DNA of 59,423 bases, taken from assembly GCA_945861575.1 (NCBI GenBank), contig CAMAVD010000005.1:1-59423 (forward strand). The letters run 5' to 3'. Source of the DNA: Akkermansia muciniphila (GTDB taxonomy: Bacteria; Verrucomicrobiota; Verrucomicrobiia; Limisphaerales; UBA11320). Each line of letters starts with the position of its first letter. Within the stretch, counting starts at the first letter, position 1. Shown one piece after another: positions 25,088 to 33,070 of the stretch. A program made the translations under genes and the position numbers. Below the pieces are notes generated by a model. It did not search any database and was not told where the DNA came from. It was given only the letters and a program-made list of their open reading frames with translations.

Positions 25088-26518
25088 TCAGGGCTTCTCT
25101 TTCTTGGGAGTCAATGGCCAATGGGCTTCATCGTTGCGCGCGCTTCTGAGGATCTTTTCAAAAGCCACCACCCATTCGGGGTAGTGGGCGGCGAGGTTAT
25201 TGGTTTCGCCGGGGTCACTCTTCAAGTTATAGAGCTCCAGGGGTTTGCCAACTTCCGTGCGAAGACCTTTCCATTCCCCTTTTCGCGCCGCTTGCTTGGA
25301 GCCCCCTTCGTGAAACTCCCAGTAGAGATGGTCGTGTCGATTGGTCTGTGCCAAGCCGACCCACTCCCGATAGAGGGAGAGTCCGTCGATGCCGCTTGGT
25401 TGGGGGAGTCGAGCACACTCAGCCAGGGTTGGTAGGAGGTCCCAGAAGGTTCCGACCTCATCGCTGACCCGTCCCGCAGGGACTTTTCCCGGCCATCGTA
25501 CGATGAATGGAACCCGAATGCCCCCTTCATAGAGATCTCGCTTGATCCCTCGCAGGGGGCCGCTGCTTTTGTGGAAGGCTGCTTTAACACCGCCCTCCGA
25601 GTGAGGTCCGTTGTCACTGGTGAAGATGACAATTGTGTTGGTCTCAAGCTTGTAGGCCTTGAGGGCAGCCAGCACTTTACCGACATCGGTGTCGAGGCGA
25701 GTGATCATGGCGGCCTTGTTCCTCTCCGGGGCGGGCCAAGCCTCCTTTGAGTAGGGGGCGTCGGAGGGGATCTCCATGCCATTTCCGGTGGCGGCCCCCC
25801 GCTCGTTGTTTGCGTGGGGGAGAGTCCAGGGGAGATAGAGGAAAAAGGGGCGGAACTGCGCGGTGCGGATATAGTTGGTGGTCATTTGGATCATGAGATC
25901 CTGCACGTAGAGACCTTTGCGACCTTCGGCGTTCTGCTCAAGGGGCCAGACTTCGCCATTTCGGTAGAGTTGGGCGGGGTAGTAGTCGTGAGCATGAACC
26001 TGGTCGAGGTAGCCGCGCCATTCCTGGAAGCCCTGTCGGGCCGGATCGCCGGTGGTACCTAGCAAGCCTAGTCCCCATTTTCCGAGCATGGCCGTCTGGT
26101 AGCCTCCTTTGGCCAACAGTTTCGCCAGGGTGAGATCCTCGGGGAGCAGGGGATTCTGCTCGTTCCCTCGCACTCGGTTATGACCTGTGTGGCGCCCGGT
26201 CATCAGCACAGCCCGGGAAGGGGCGCAGACAGTGCTCCCGGCGTAGAACTGGGTGAAACGTGTTCCTTCACGGGCTAGGGCATCGAGGTTCGGCGTTCGA
26301 ATCCGGGCTTGCCCATAGGATCCTAAATCACCGTAGCCCAGATCATCTGCCAGGATGAGGACGATGTTGGGCTGCCCGGTGCTGAGCGCGGCTTGCAGCC
26401 TTGCGCGCGGATCGAGTGCGGCGTGGGCATTGGAGGAGCCTAGCAGCAGCAAGGACAGGAGCACGAACATTCGGACCGTATGCAGGCCAGACGAGGGCGG
26501 GCTGGGAGTGACATTCAT
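25088..26518 (-). CDS. Secreted sulfatase (arylsulfatase family)
   Basis: About 476 residues from the ATG at 26518, with signal segment MFVLLSLLLLGSSNAHA starting at residue 17. The sulfatase core begins PNIVLILADDLGYGDLGSYG with metal ligands DD, then the signature STVCAPSRAVLMTGRHTGHN, whose Cys (residue 98) should be converted to formylglycine. Further catalytic motifs are MLGKWGLG, IVIFTSDNGPHSEGG and PFIVRWPGKVP. It hydrolyses sulfate esters, probably of sulfated polysaccharides, in the periplasm or outside. No formylglycine-generating enzyme is encoded nearby. It runs alone on the minus strand. Confidence 0.92.
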   Translation of the reverse strand: MNVTPSPPSSGLHTVRMFVLLSLLLLGSSNAHAALDPRARLQAALSTGQPNIVLILADDLGYGDLGSYGQARIRTPNLDALAREGTRFTQFYAGSTVCAPSRAVLMTGRHTGHNRVRGNEQNPLLPEDLTLAKLLAKGGYQTAMLGKWGLGLLGTTGDPARQGFQEWRGYLDQVHAHDYYPAQLYRNGEVWPLEQNAEGRKGLYVQDLMIQMTTNYIRTAQFRPFFLYLPWTLPHANNERGAATGNGMEIPSDAPYSKEAWPAPERNKAAMITRLDTDVGKVLAALKAYKLETNTIVIFTSDNGPHSEGGVKAAFHKSSGPLRGIKRDLYEGGIRVPFIVRWPGKVPAGRVSDEVGTFWDLLPTLAECARLPQPSGIDGLSLYREWVGLAQTNRHDHLYWEFHEGGSKQAARKGEWKGLRTEVGKPLELYNLKSDPGETNNLAAHYPEWVVAFEKILRSARNDEAHWPLTPKKEKP

Positions 26519-26605
26519 TACAGGAGAGTTTTCGACAGATGCCACATCCGCTTCATTCGGGGAGACTTTAGAATCCACGGGCACGAAGGAGAAGCGAATT
26601 TCCGA

Positions 26606-27397
26606 TCAGGGTCGGCGATGGAGACCTGCTGACTTTATCCGTTCGTGGGCTGCAATCAGGAGTCGCTCCACGTCGACGGAGTTCAGCGAGTGTGCTACTT
26701 CATTCCCCTCCCTATCCTTCAGTTGGAGTCTTTGGACCATGGGTGCGGGCGCGGAAGGCCTAGTGGGCCCTGCAGGGGGAAGCTCCTCAGTGAGTGTGAT
26801 TTCAAAAACGCCGGTGCGAGCGACGAAGCGCAGCTCACATCGGCTCTGGCCCCCTCCACCCAACTCGATAATGGCTAGATTCCAATCCGCCACTGAGAGC
26901 TCTCGAATGGCCGTCTGCAGTTCGAGAAAGTTGGCCTGGGGAGACGAAGAGGAGCCGGGGGCAGTTGGCGGGTCGATTTCGAACAAGACCGGATTGTAGA
27001 CGGCCTCGCCGATGAGCAGATCCCGCGTTCGCTCCTTGGTGAGAAGAAAGAGCTCGCGCGCCCGGTCTCCAACCGCCAGGCACTTGGGCTCTCCGGGAGG
27101 ATGCACCTGTTGAACCACGACTTGGAAGGATTCCTCGACGCGGGTGAGTAGTGTTGGCTGTTCTGTAGAGTCGAAACGATTTCGATTGATCGACAACTTC
27201 CAGACCTCTGTAGGGGTTGGACACAGACGTGTGAACGCGCTGCTTAAAAATGTCCGACCGTCTGCCGCAGTTCGCGACTCGATATGACAAATCCAGTCCT
27301 CCGGGGAGGCGATCAGAATCTCGGACGCGAACTCCTCTTGACCCCATGCGCGAGCTGTAGCCGGGGCTTCGTGCTTTGAATCGGCCATTCTGTCCAT
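26606..27397 (-). CDS. Hypothetical protein, 263 residues
   Basis: Not recognised. A soluble protein without signal peptide or membrane segments. It has a central region QHVPPGEPK-like proline/glycine patch, VGDRARELFLLTKERTRDLL and a Pro-rich linker (ELPPAGPTRPSAPAPM) before a conserved-looking C-terminus (LNSVDVERLLIAAHERIKSA). The start could be 27397 or the ATG at 27385. It lies 87 nt before the sulfatase start on the same strand, so co-expression is possible. Confidence 0.6.
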   Translation of the reverse strand: MDRMADSKHEAPATARAWGQEEFASEILIASPEDWICHIESRTAADGRTFLSSAFTRLCPTPTEVWKLSINRNRFDSTEQPTLLTRVEESFQVVVQQVHPPGEPKCLAVGDRARELFLLTKERTRDLLIGEAVYNPVLFEIDPPTAPGSSSSPQANFLELQTAIRELSVADWNLAIIELGGGGQSRCELRFVARTGVFEITLTEELPPAGPTRPSAPAPMVQRLQLKDREGNEVAHSLNSVDVERLLIAAHERIKSAGLHRRP

Positions 27398-27594
27398 GAT
27401 TGGTGTGGAAACTAATGCGAGGCGGTCGGCACCGCCAGCGGAAAGTCAGCCGTTCTTTCCATGCGTGCTGGAGGAAGCCCAGAGCCCTTGAAACCAATTC
27501 TTGATGAGATGCGTCCTGTTCTTCATCATATCCAGTCGCATTACTGAATCAAATTTCTTCCGACAACAAACCAAATGACCCGAACTGTAATCCT

Positions 27595-28323
27595 ATGAAA
27601 CAGACCCTATTCCTGATGGCGTTAGCCTTGATGACCAGCTCTCTCGTCGCCGCCGACACGACTGCCAAAGACGACGTGATTGCAGCCGCTAAAAAGCTTG
27701 CGGAGAAACCCAATTATAGTTGGAAAAGCAATACCGAGATGGGGGGCGGAAATAATCGAGGTGGAGGCCCTATGGAAGGAAAGACAGACAAGGCCGGCTA
27801 CAGCCTGATCCTTGTGATCCGCGGTGAGAATACCATCGAGGCTTTGGTTAAGGATGGCAAGGCGGCTGTGAAGATTGTCGATGGATGGCAGTCTCCACAG
27901 GAGATGGCTGACGCCCTCGGGGCTGCCGGTGGGAACCGCAATCCAGGGCGTATGATCGCTCGTCTGGTCCAGAGCATTCAGACCCCGTCCGCGCAAGCGA
28001 CGGACCTCGCAGGTAAGACCAAAGAACTCAAGAAGGCCGATGACGCCTACTCAGGCGACTTGGAGGAGGCAGCCGTCAAGGAGATGCTCACCCTCGGACG
28101 TCGCCGCGAAGGCGCGGAGGCACCCACAGTCACGGGCGCCAAGGGGTCGGTGAAGTTCTGGCTACAGGAAGGAATTCTCTTCAAGATGGTTATCAAGGCT
28201 TCCGGATCCGTGAAGTCTGGCGACAACGAGCGGGAGGTGGAACGTACGGTCACCGTTGATATCAAGGACGTCGGTGCGACCAAAATGGAAATTCCTGAGG
28301 ACGCCAAGAAAAAGCTCTCATGA
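27595..28323 (+). CDS. Secreted hypothetical protein, 242 residues
   Basis: Begins with a clear signal peptide (MKQTLFLMALALMTSSLVAA, cleavage after about residue 20), so a periplasmic or exported protein. The rest has a Gly/Asn-rich stretch (EMGGGNNRGGGPMEG), several lysine-rich segments and regular beta-type strands (FWLQEGILFKMVIKASGSVK, REVERTVTVDIKDVG). No domain is recognised; such proteins of about 240 residues are often seen in Verrucomicrobiota. Divergent from the gene at 26606-27397 with about 200 nt between. Confidence 0.7.
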   Translation: MKQTLFLMALALMTSSLVAADTTAKDDVIAAAKKLAEKPNYSWKSNTEMGGGNNRGGGPMEGKTDKAGYSLILVIRGENTIEALVKDGKAAVKIVDGWQSPQEMADALGAAGGNRNPGRMIARLVQSIQTPSAQATDLAGKTKELKKADDAYSGDLEEAAVKEMLTLGRRREGAEAPTVTGAKGSVKFWLQEGILFKMVIKASGSVKSGDNEREVERTVTVDIKDVGATKMEIPEDAKKKLS

Positions 28324-28400
28324 TCACACCCGTATGAGATCCTTGATCCTCTGGCTTTGGCAAAGAGCTCCCGGTGATCTAACGGTTCAATGCTCGCCTC

Positions 28401-28602
28401 GCTCTGGGATCCCTCCAGGATCCTTCCAATAAAACAGGGAACCGGTGGTGTCGTCCCGGAGGTCCTCAACCGACCGGCTATGGGCTGTGATCCCTTCGGG
28501 ATCAGGAGCGGAGAGTGGGGCTACTCGTGTGAACGATCTCTTGGGCAGCCGAACCTGGAGGGTTCGAAGCCGGTAGCCCCGGGTTGACCGAAGGGACCTG
28601 TC
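28401..28602 (+). repeat. Dispersed repeat family A, copy A4, with tail T4
   Basis: Starts at TCTGGGATCCCTCCAGGATC, so it lacks the first about 60 bp of the unit, then has ACCGGTGGTGTCGTCCCGGA and GATCAGGAGCGGAGAG. The tail AAGCCGGTAGCCCCGGGTTG ends near 28602. It fills the gap between two convergent genes and no other feature is seen there. Confidence 0.8.
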
Positions 28603-28677
28603 CTCCATCTTGTCAGCGATGATTCCTCCAGTCGGCCTTCTGAATGGGATTCGGGGATTACTTTTAACGGCCCATTC

Positions 28678-29049
28678 TCAGGGCGCTGGCTGCGTCAGTG
28701 GATTGGTGGCGAAGCGGAAGTCCTCCACGGGGCGACCGGCGATCAGGTGCTCCTGGATGATTCGCTCCAAGACTTCAGGGGTGCAGGAGTGATACCACAC
28801 GCCTTCTGGATACACTACGGCCACGGGTCCTCGGAGGCAGAGTTGCAGGCAGTTGGCTTTTGTTCGGTAGATGGGGCCGACAGGGGTGGCTAGGCCGAGT
28901 TCCTTCAGTCGCGCTTTCAAGAAATCCCAGGACCGGAGGCTATCCTCTTTTGCGCAGCACTTGGGCTTGGTCTGGTCCGCGCATAGGAAGATGTGGTGGT
29001 TGCAGGTCTCGACCCCGGTTTGCTTGACCGCTTGTTCAAAGGCGTCCAT
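28678..29049 (-). CDS. Thioredoxin-like [2Fe-2S] ferredoxin
   Basis: About 123 residues from the ATG at 29049. Cysteines in [19 protein letters not shown] and [20 protein letters not shown] follow the pattern of thioredoxin-fold [2Fe-2S] ferredoxins related to NuoE, and the C-terminus has [19 protein letters not shown]. It should carry one electron in the cytoplasm; the partner enzyme is not known. It starts 10 nt after the DUF971 stop, forming a two-gene operon that recurs with DUF971 in other bacteria, which hints at Fe-S metabolism. Confidence 0.88.
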   Translation of the reverse strand: MDAFEQAVKQTGVETCNHHIFLCADQTKPKCCAKEDSLRSWDFLKARLKELGLATPVGPIYRTKANCLQLCLRGPVAVVYPEGVWYHSCTPEVLERIIQEHLIAGRPVEDFRFATNPLTQPAP

Positions 29050-29059
29050 GGGGCTTTGC

Positions 29060-29359
29060 CTAGGGGTTGCCGAGCTTTCGGAGATATTCGAAGGAGAAAA
29101 TGCCGGTGGCATGGCCGTCCGCCCAGGCGGGTTGGATGCCGTAGCTGCCGACGGAGGTGAATCGGACGAGCTGAAAGGACTCGGGGCGCAGTTGGATATC
29201 GGGCCCCCGATGGACATTTCCCATCACATCGGTTTCCCCCTGGCAACCCGCGCAGGGACACCGACGACGCAGTGTCTCAAGAGAGACAAACGATTCTCCG
29301 CCGTCAGGCCATCGGGCCGCCAGGTCGGTCCCAATCACTTCCAGATCCGTAGGTCGCAT
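29060..29359 (-). CDS. DUF971 protein
   Basis: 99 residues with the DUF971 pattern: [30 protein letters not shown] (a CxxC pair), then [20 protein letters not shown] and FEYLRKL near the end. DUF971 is the N-terminal domain also found in gamma-butyrobetaine hydroxylases; alone it is often next to Fe-S assembly genes. First gene of the pair with the ferredoxin; no membrane segment. Confidence 0.87.
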   Translation of the reverse strand: MRPTDLEVIGTDLAARWPDGGESFVSLETLRRRCPCAGCQGETDVMGNVHRGPDIQLRPESFQLVRFTSVGSYGIQPAWADGHATGIFSFEYLRKLGNP

Positions 29360-29443
29360 GGGGCGAGACTAGCGGGTGCAGAGGTAGGCGTCGATAGCTC
29401 GCAATCATTTTGACATCCGAATCCCGCGTGGGAAGACTCAGCC

Positions 29444-30253
29444 ATGCACAAGGCTCACTGGTTTCTGGCGACCGCATTGTTGTCGCTCACATCCATCCTC
29501 TCGGAGGCCGCGTCAGCGCGTCCGTTGAAGGCCCTCATCGTCACTGGCGGATGCTGCCATGATTACAGCGCGCAAAAGAACATCTTGGCGGAAGGTATCG
29601 GCCAGCGGGCGAATGTCGATTGGACGATTGTTCAGGATCCCAGCACGGGGACCACGGGTCGCCCGAGCATCTATTCCAAGGCGAACTGGTCGAAAGGTTT
29701 TGACGTTGTGGTGCATAATGAGTGTTTCGCCGATGAGAAGCAGTTGGCCTGGCTGGAGAGCATCGTGAAAGAGCATCGCCAAGGCGTGCCCGCGCTCGTC
29801 GTGCACTGCGCCATGCATTGCTACCGGGCTCCGACCAACGAATGGTTCAAGTTTGTGGGGGTGACCTCACACCGGCACGGCTCTCACTTCGCCTACAGCC
29901 TGAGGAATGTGAACCCGCATCACCCTGTGATGAAGGGGTTCCCTGCAGAATGGCAGACGCCCAAGGAAGAGCTCTACAATATCGCTAACCTCTGGCCCAA
30001 TACGGTCACGCTCGGGACTGGTTTCAGCCCGGAAACCAAGCGTGATGAGACCTGTGTCTGGGTGAGCACTTACGGCAAGGCACGCGTTTTTGGCACTACC
30101 GTGGGCCACTACAATCAGACCATGAGCGATCCGGTTTACCTGGACCTGCTGACACGCGGTCTGCTCTGGGTTTGCAATAAGCTAGACGACGAGGGTAAGC
30201 CGGTCGTGGGCTATGGCCCGCGGGCTCAACCTGTGGCCATTCCTGCCAAGTAA
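29444..30253 (+). CDS. Secreted ThuA-domain protein
   Basis: 269 residues with signal peptide (WFLATALLSLTSILSEAAS) and a ThuA-type class I glutamine-amidotransferase-like fold: LKALIVTGGCCHDYSAQKNI, VHNECFADEKQLAWLESIVK, VPALVVHCAMHCYR, and RVFGTTVGHYNQTMSDPVYL. ThuA proteins are linked to trehalose and other sugar use, and secreted copies are very frequent in Verrucomicrobiota and Planctomycetota. The exact substrate is not known. Complete and alone on the plus strand; the riboswitch at 30531 belongs to the next gene. Confidence 0.9.
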   Translation: MHKAHWFLATALLSLTSILSEAASARPLKALIVTGGCCHDYSAQKNILAEGIGQRANVDWTIVQDPSTGTTGRPSIYSKANWSKGFDVVVHNECFADEKQLAWLESIVKEHRQGVPALVVHCAMHCYRAPTNEWFKFVGVTSHRHGSHFAYSLRNVNPHHPVMKGFPAEWQTPKEELYNIANLWPNTVTLGTGFSPETKRDETCVWVSTYGKARVFGTTVGHYNQTMSDPVYLDLLTRGLLWVCNKLDDEGKPVVGYGPRAQPVAIPAK

Positions 30254-30372
30254 GGGCCTGTAGGCTGCAAGACGGACGTCTTTATGATCTTTTGGAAAAT
30301 GGATTTTTGAGGCCTCCCCCACTGTCACCTCGACTCATTGCACGCAAACCGAGCTGAAAGAGTTATTCAGCC

Positions 30373-30489
30373 ATGAGCACACAAAAACCTTCGTCCGACT
30401 CGAACCCACGCTCGGTTGTGTTTGGACCGGTGCCAGACGACAAACGGGTCAGCATCGAGGAATTCCTTTTTTTTCTTTTTTGCTGACAG
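30373..30489 (+). other. Possible 38-residue peptide ending in a T-tract
   Basis: ATG at 30373, reading MSTQKPSSDSNPRSVVFGPV and PDDKRVSIEEF before running into an uninterrupted pyrimidine tract (CCT8CT5) that encodes FLFFLFC and stops at TGA. It could be a truncated gene whose end was lost or a chance frame. No family recognised. Confidence 0.2.
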
Positions 30490-30530
30490 CTTTCGAGACG
30501 TCCAGTATCTGTCTCCCGCTCTTTGATATA

Positions 30531-30715
30531 GTGCCATCCGCAAGGGTGGTTTTTGTGAACGCAGGCAGGCGTCAGGGAATCCCGTGAAAGTCGGGAACGG
30601 TTGCGCCACTGTAACGGGTTACGAGCCCCCAATAGCCACTGGCCATACGGCTGGGAAGGCGGGGGTAAGGTTTAAGCCCGGAGTCAGGATAACGGCCTGT
30701 CTGCGCTCGTCTGGA
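30531..30715 (+). ncRNA. Cobalamin riboswitch
   Basis: Contains the conserved B12-box parts in order: GGGAATCCCGTGAAAGTCGG, GAACGGTTGCGCCACTGTAA, CTGGGAAGGCGGGGGTAAGG and AAGCCCGGAGTCAGGATAAC followed by GGCCTGT. This is the aptamer that binds adenosylcobalamin and usually represses downstream genes when B12 is plentiful. It lies about 190 nt before the PEP-CTERM gene on the same strand, with no other gene between. Confidence 0.93.
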
Positions 30716-30804
30716 ATTCCCCACGGATGTGAGGGATTCCGCTTCTCCGACAAAGAGAAGGATGAGACTTGGCCGGGCACGGGTGTGTACCGGAACTGTT
30801 GAAT

Positions 30805-30850
30805 GCCTTCATTCTCTGCTTTGTTGAGGACTGAAGGCTTTGTGCTTTCA
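30805..30850 (+). terminator. Terminator-like stem behind cobalamin riboswitch
   Basis: GCCTTCA (30805-30811) and TGAAGGC (30832-30838) can pair, followed by TTTGTGCTTT. It may be the expression platform that ends transcription when cobalamin binds. The loop is long (20 nt), so this is tentative. Confidence 0.4.
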
Positions 30851-30901
30851 GGCCCCGACACCAGTCTCGAGTTTGGTTAACCCGCCCCGTCGATCCTTTC
30901 G

Positions 30902-31762
30902 ATGGAGGCTCGAAGTACTGGTCTGGCTATGATGCGTTTAAACTCTCTGCTCCTCCTGGGTGGGATGGGCCTGTTCCCCCTCTGTGTCTCCGCCGTTCCC
31001 TACGCTGATAAGGTAGTGGATTACACCCCTGGGGTAGGTGCTGCGACAAAATATCAAACTCCTGACCGGGCTCTTGGTGAGCCTTCCCGTGTCACTTCGT
31101 TCGCAGGAACCGACTCCGAGGTTACCCCCTTCAACCCTGCCTGGACAACTGACCAATTGGTCTCCGTAGGCAAGGGTGGCTCGATCACTCTTCATCTGGG
31201 TGAGGCTGCCCGCGATTCGGTAGCGAATCCCTTTGGTGTCGACTTCATCGTTTACGGCAACAATGGGTTCATCGTATCGGACTTCACCCTTCCGGAGTCG
31301 CAGTGGTCCACCGATGGATCCCTTTTCAACTTCGATCCGCCCGGGAAAACCAAGGTTTGGGTGAGCGAGAACAACGTCGACTATTTCGAGTTGGTGGCTC
31401 CTGCCGGGGCTTCGAGCACAATCGATGGTCACTTTCCAATCGACGGATCGGGCTCATTTTTTCAGCCGATCCATCCGAATCAGGCGCTGGGGGCCTTTGA
31501 TGGTCTCACCCTGTCCGGGATTAGGGAGGTCTATGCGGGTTCCGCTGGTGGGACGGGTTTCGACCTCGCCTGGGCGCGTCTCTTGGATGGCTCGAGCGCG
31601 GGGCTTACGAGCGCCGGGTATGTAAGGATCGAGGTGCTGGAGGGGAAGGTGGAGATCGATGGATTGTCGGTCGTGCCTGAGCCCGGGATGTTCGGGTTCG
31701 CTGCACTCGGCGGTGGATTGCTGCTGAGTTGGCGTCGACGATCGTCGATTGCCTCAGCCTAG
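30902..31762 (+). CDS. PEP-CTERM surface protein under cobalamin riboswitch
   Basis: About 286 residues; the start is 30902 or the ATG pair at 30929/30932, which directly precedes a signal peptide (LNSLLLLGGMGLFPLCVSA). The body begins YADKVVDYTPGVGAATKYQT and includes LGEPSRVTSFAGTDSEV, DFIVYGNNGFIVSDFTLPES and VWVSENNVDYFELVAPAGAS. The C-terminus is a PEP-CTERM sorting signal: VVPEPGMFGFAALGGGLLLS followed by WRRRSS. Such tails are recognised by an exosortase, so the protein should be anchored at the surface. Being the first gene behind a cobalamin riboswitch, it likely serves B12 or cobinamide capture, though no binding motif is known. A pseudopilin gene follows after 22 nt. Confidence 0.85.
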   Translation: MEARSTGLAMMRLNSLLLLGGMGLFPLCVSAVPYADKVVDYTPGVGAATKYQTPDRALGEPSRVTSFAGTDSEVTPFNPAWTTDQLVSVGKGGSITLHLGEAARDSVANPFGVDFIVYGNNGFIVSDFTLPESQWSTDGSLFNFDPPGKTKVWVSENNVDYFELVAPAGASSTIDGHFPIDGSGSFFQPIHPNQALGAFDGLTLSGIREVYAGSAGGTGFDLAWARLLDGSSAGLTSAGYVRIEVLEGKVEIDGLSVVPEPGMFGFAALGGGLLLSWRRRSSIASA

Positions 31763-31784
31763 CCGAACAGAAAACGGAGCGCGC

Positions 31785-32615
31785 ATGCGTCACCGGTCTT
31801 TCGAACTCTTTCCGCACGCCGCGTCCCTCAAAGGGGGGACGCGGCTGCGGCTGTGCCCTTTGGGTGCAGGGACAACCGCGTTCTCGCTTGTAGAGCTTCT
31901 GGTAGTCGTCGCGATCCTGGGTGTGCTTGCCGCGATGATTTTACCAGCTTTGTCGGCCTCGCGCCACGCCGCGCATCGCGCGCAGTGCGGTAGCCAACTT
32001 CGCCAGTTGGGAGTCGCGACGCAGCAGTATTGGGAGGATAACGAGGGTTTTTGTTTTCGCTACAAGCTGGGCCTGACCAATCAGGGGGACCAGTACTGGT
32101 TCGGTTGGATCGAACGGGGAGCCGAGGGAAGCCGAGAGGTGGACCACCGACAAGGGGTGCTCTTTCCCTATCTCACTGGTCGCGGGGTTGAAATTTGTCC
32201 CTCCCTTAGCTACAGGAGCCCTCAGTTCAAACTGAAGGGCAAGGGAGCTACGCATGGCTATGGGTACAACTTGGAGCTTTCCGCCAAGCCCCGACGCCCC
32301 TTGATCTCCGTGGCCTCCATACCTCGCCCTGCGGCGACCGCTCTCTTTGCAGATGCGGCCCAGATCAATGATTTTCAAGCCCCTGCCTCACCCGAACAGC
32401 CGATGCTTGAGGAATTCTATTATGTCAGCCCTTCGGAGCCTACGGCGCATTTTCGGCATTCTGGGCGTTCCCAGGTGCTGATGTGCGATGGTCAAGTGGA
32501 GTCTGAGAAGGCGGTCGCGGGATCTTGGGACCTGCGCCTACCCCGAGAACGCGTGGGTAGGCTGCCCCGGGAGATTTTGGTCCTAAGGCCTTGGCCGGTG
32601 GTTGCGGCACCCTGA
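31785..32615 (+). CDS. Type II pseudopilin-like protein (H-X9-DG)
   Basis: About 276 residues from the ATG at 31785. After about 30 residues comes the prepilin motif TTAFSLVELLVVVAILGVLA, with Glu at position +5 of the mature protein and Ala rather than the usual Gly before the cleavage point. The C-terminal part has HSGRSQVLMCDGQVES, the H-X9-DG motif of the DUF1559-type pseudopilins abundant in this phylum. It should be processed by a prepilin peptidase and sit in the inner membrane. It lies 22 nt after the PEP-CTERM gene, so the cobalamin riboswitch may control it too. Confidence 0.83.
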   Translation: MRHRSFELFPHAASLKGGTRLRLCPLGAGTTAFSLVELLVVVAILGVLAAMILPALSASRHAAHRAQCGSQLRQLGVATQQYWEDNEGFCFRYKLGLTNQGDQYWFGWIERGAEGSREVDHRQGVLFPYLTGRGVEICPSLSYRSPQFKLKGKGATHGYGYNLELSAKPRRPLISVASIPRPAATALFADAAQINDFQAPASPEQPMLEEFYYVSPSEPTAHFRHSGRSQVLMCDGQVESEKAVAGSWDLRLPRERVGRLPREILVLRPWPVVAAP

Positions 32616-32658
32616 CCGGTCCTCGACGTTCAACGTTCGACGTTCAACGTCCAAGGAT

Positions 32659-33063
32659 TCATATCACGGGGGGGAGTTTGACTTCGTCCGCTGGGAGATT
32701 TTCGTCGATGACCTGAATGAGTCTCTCGGCGCTCACAGGCTTGCTGATAAAGAGGCCGTCGCTTCCCGATGGACCGCGGTTTCCAGATTCGCTCGCGGAA
32801 ATGGTGGCGGTGAGAAAGATGATCGGAACGGTCTTGAGATTCCGGTTTCGGCGGATCTGGGCTTTCACATCGCCTCCGTCCATGCTGGGCATGAGCACGT
32901 CGAGCAGGATGAGATCGGGTTTGAACTCCCGCGCCGCCGTCAGCCCGTTGGCTGCAGCGTTCTCCTCTCGGACCTCAAACCGGCCGGTCTTCTCCAGATT
33001 CAATCTCACCATCCGCGTGAAGGTGGATTCGTCGTCGATGATCAGAATGCGCTTCTTTTCCAT
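32659..33063 (-). CDS. Single-domain response regulator (CheY-like)
   Basis: 134 residues, receiver domain only: RILIIDDESTFTRMV with the acidic pair, phospho-acceptor Asp55 in DLILLDVLMPSMDGG, Thr in FLTATISASES and Lys in GLFISKPVSAERLIQ. No output domain, so it acts by binding a partner. It starts 8 nt after the histidine kinase stop and is surely its operon partner. Confidence 0.93.
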   Translation of the reverse strand: MEKKRILIIDDESTFTRMVRLNLEKTGRFEVREENAAANGLTAAREFKPDLILLDVLMPSMDGGDVKAQIRRNRNLKTVPIIFLTATISASESGNRGPSGSDGLFISKPVSAERLIQVIDENLPADEVKLPPVI

Positions 33064-33070
33064 AGCCCGC

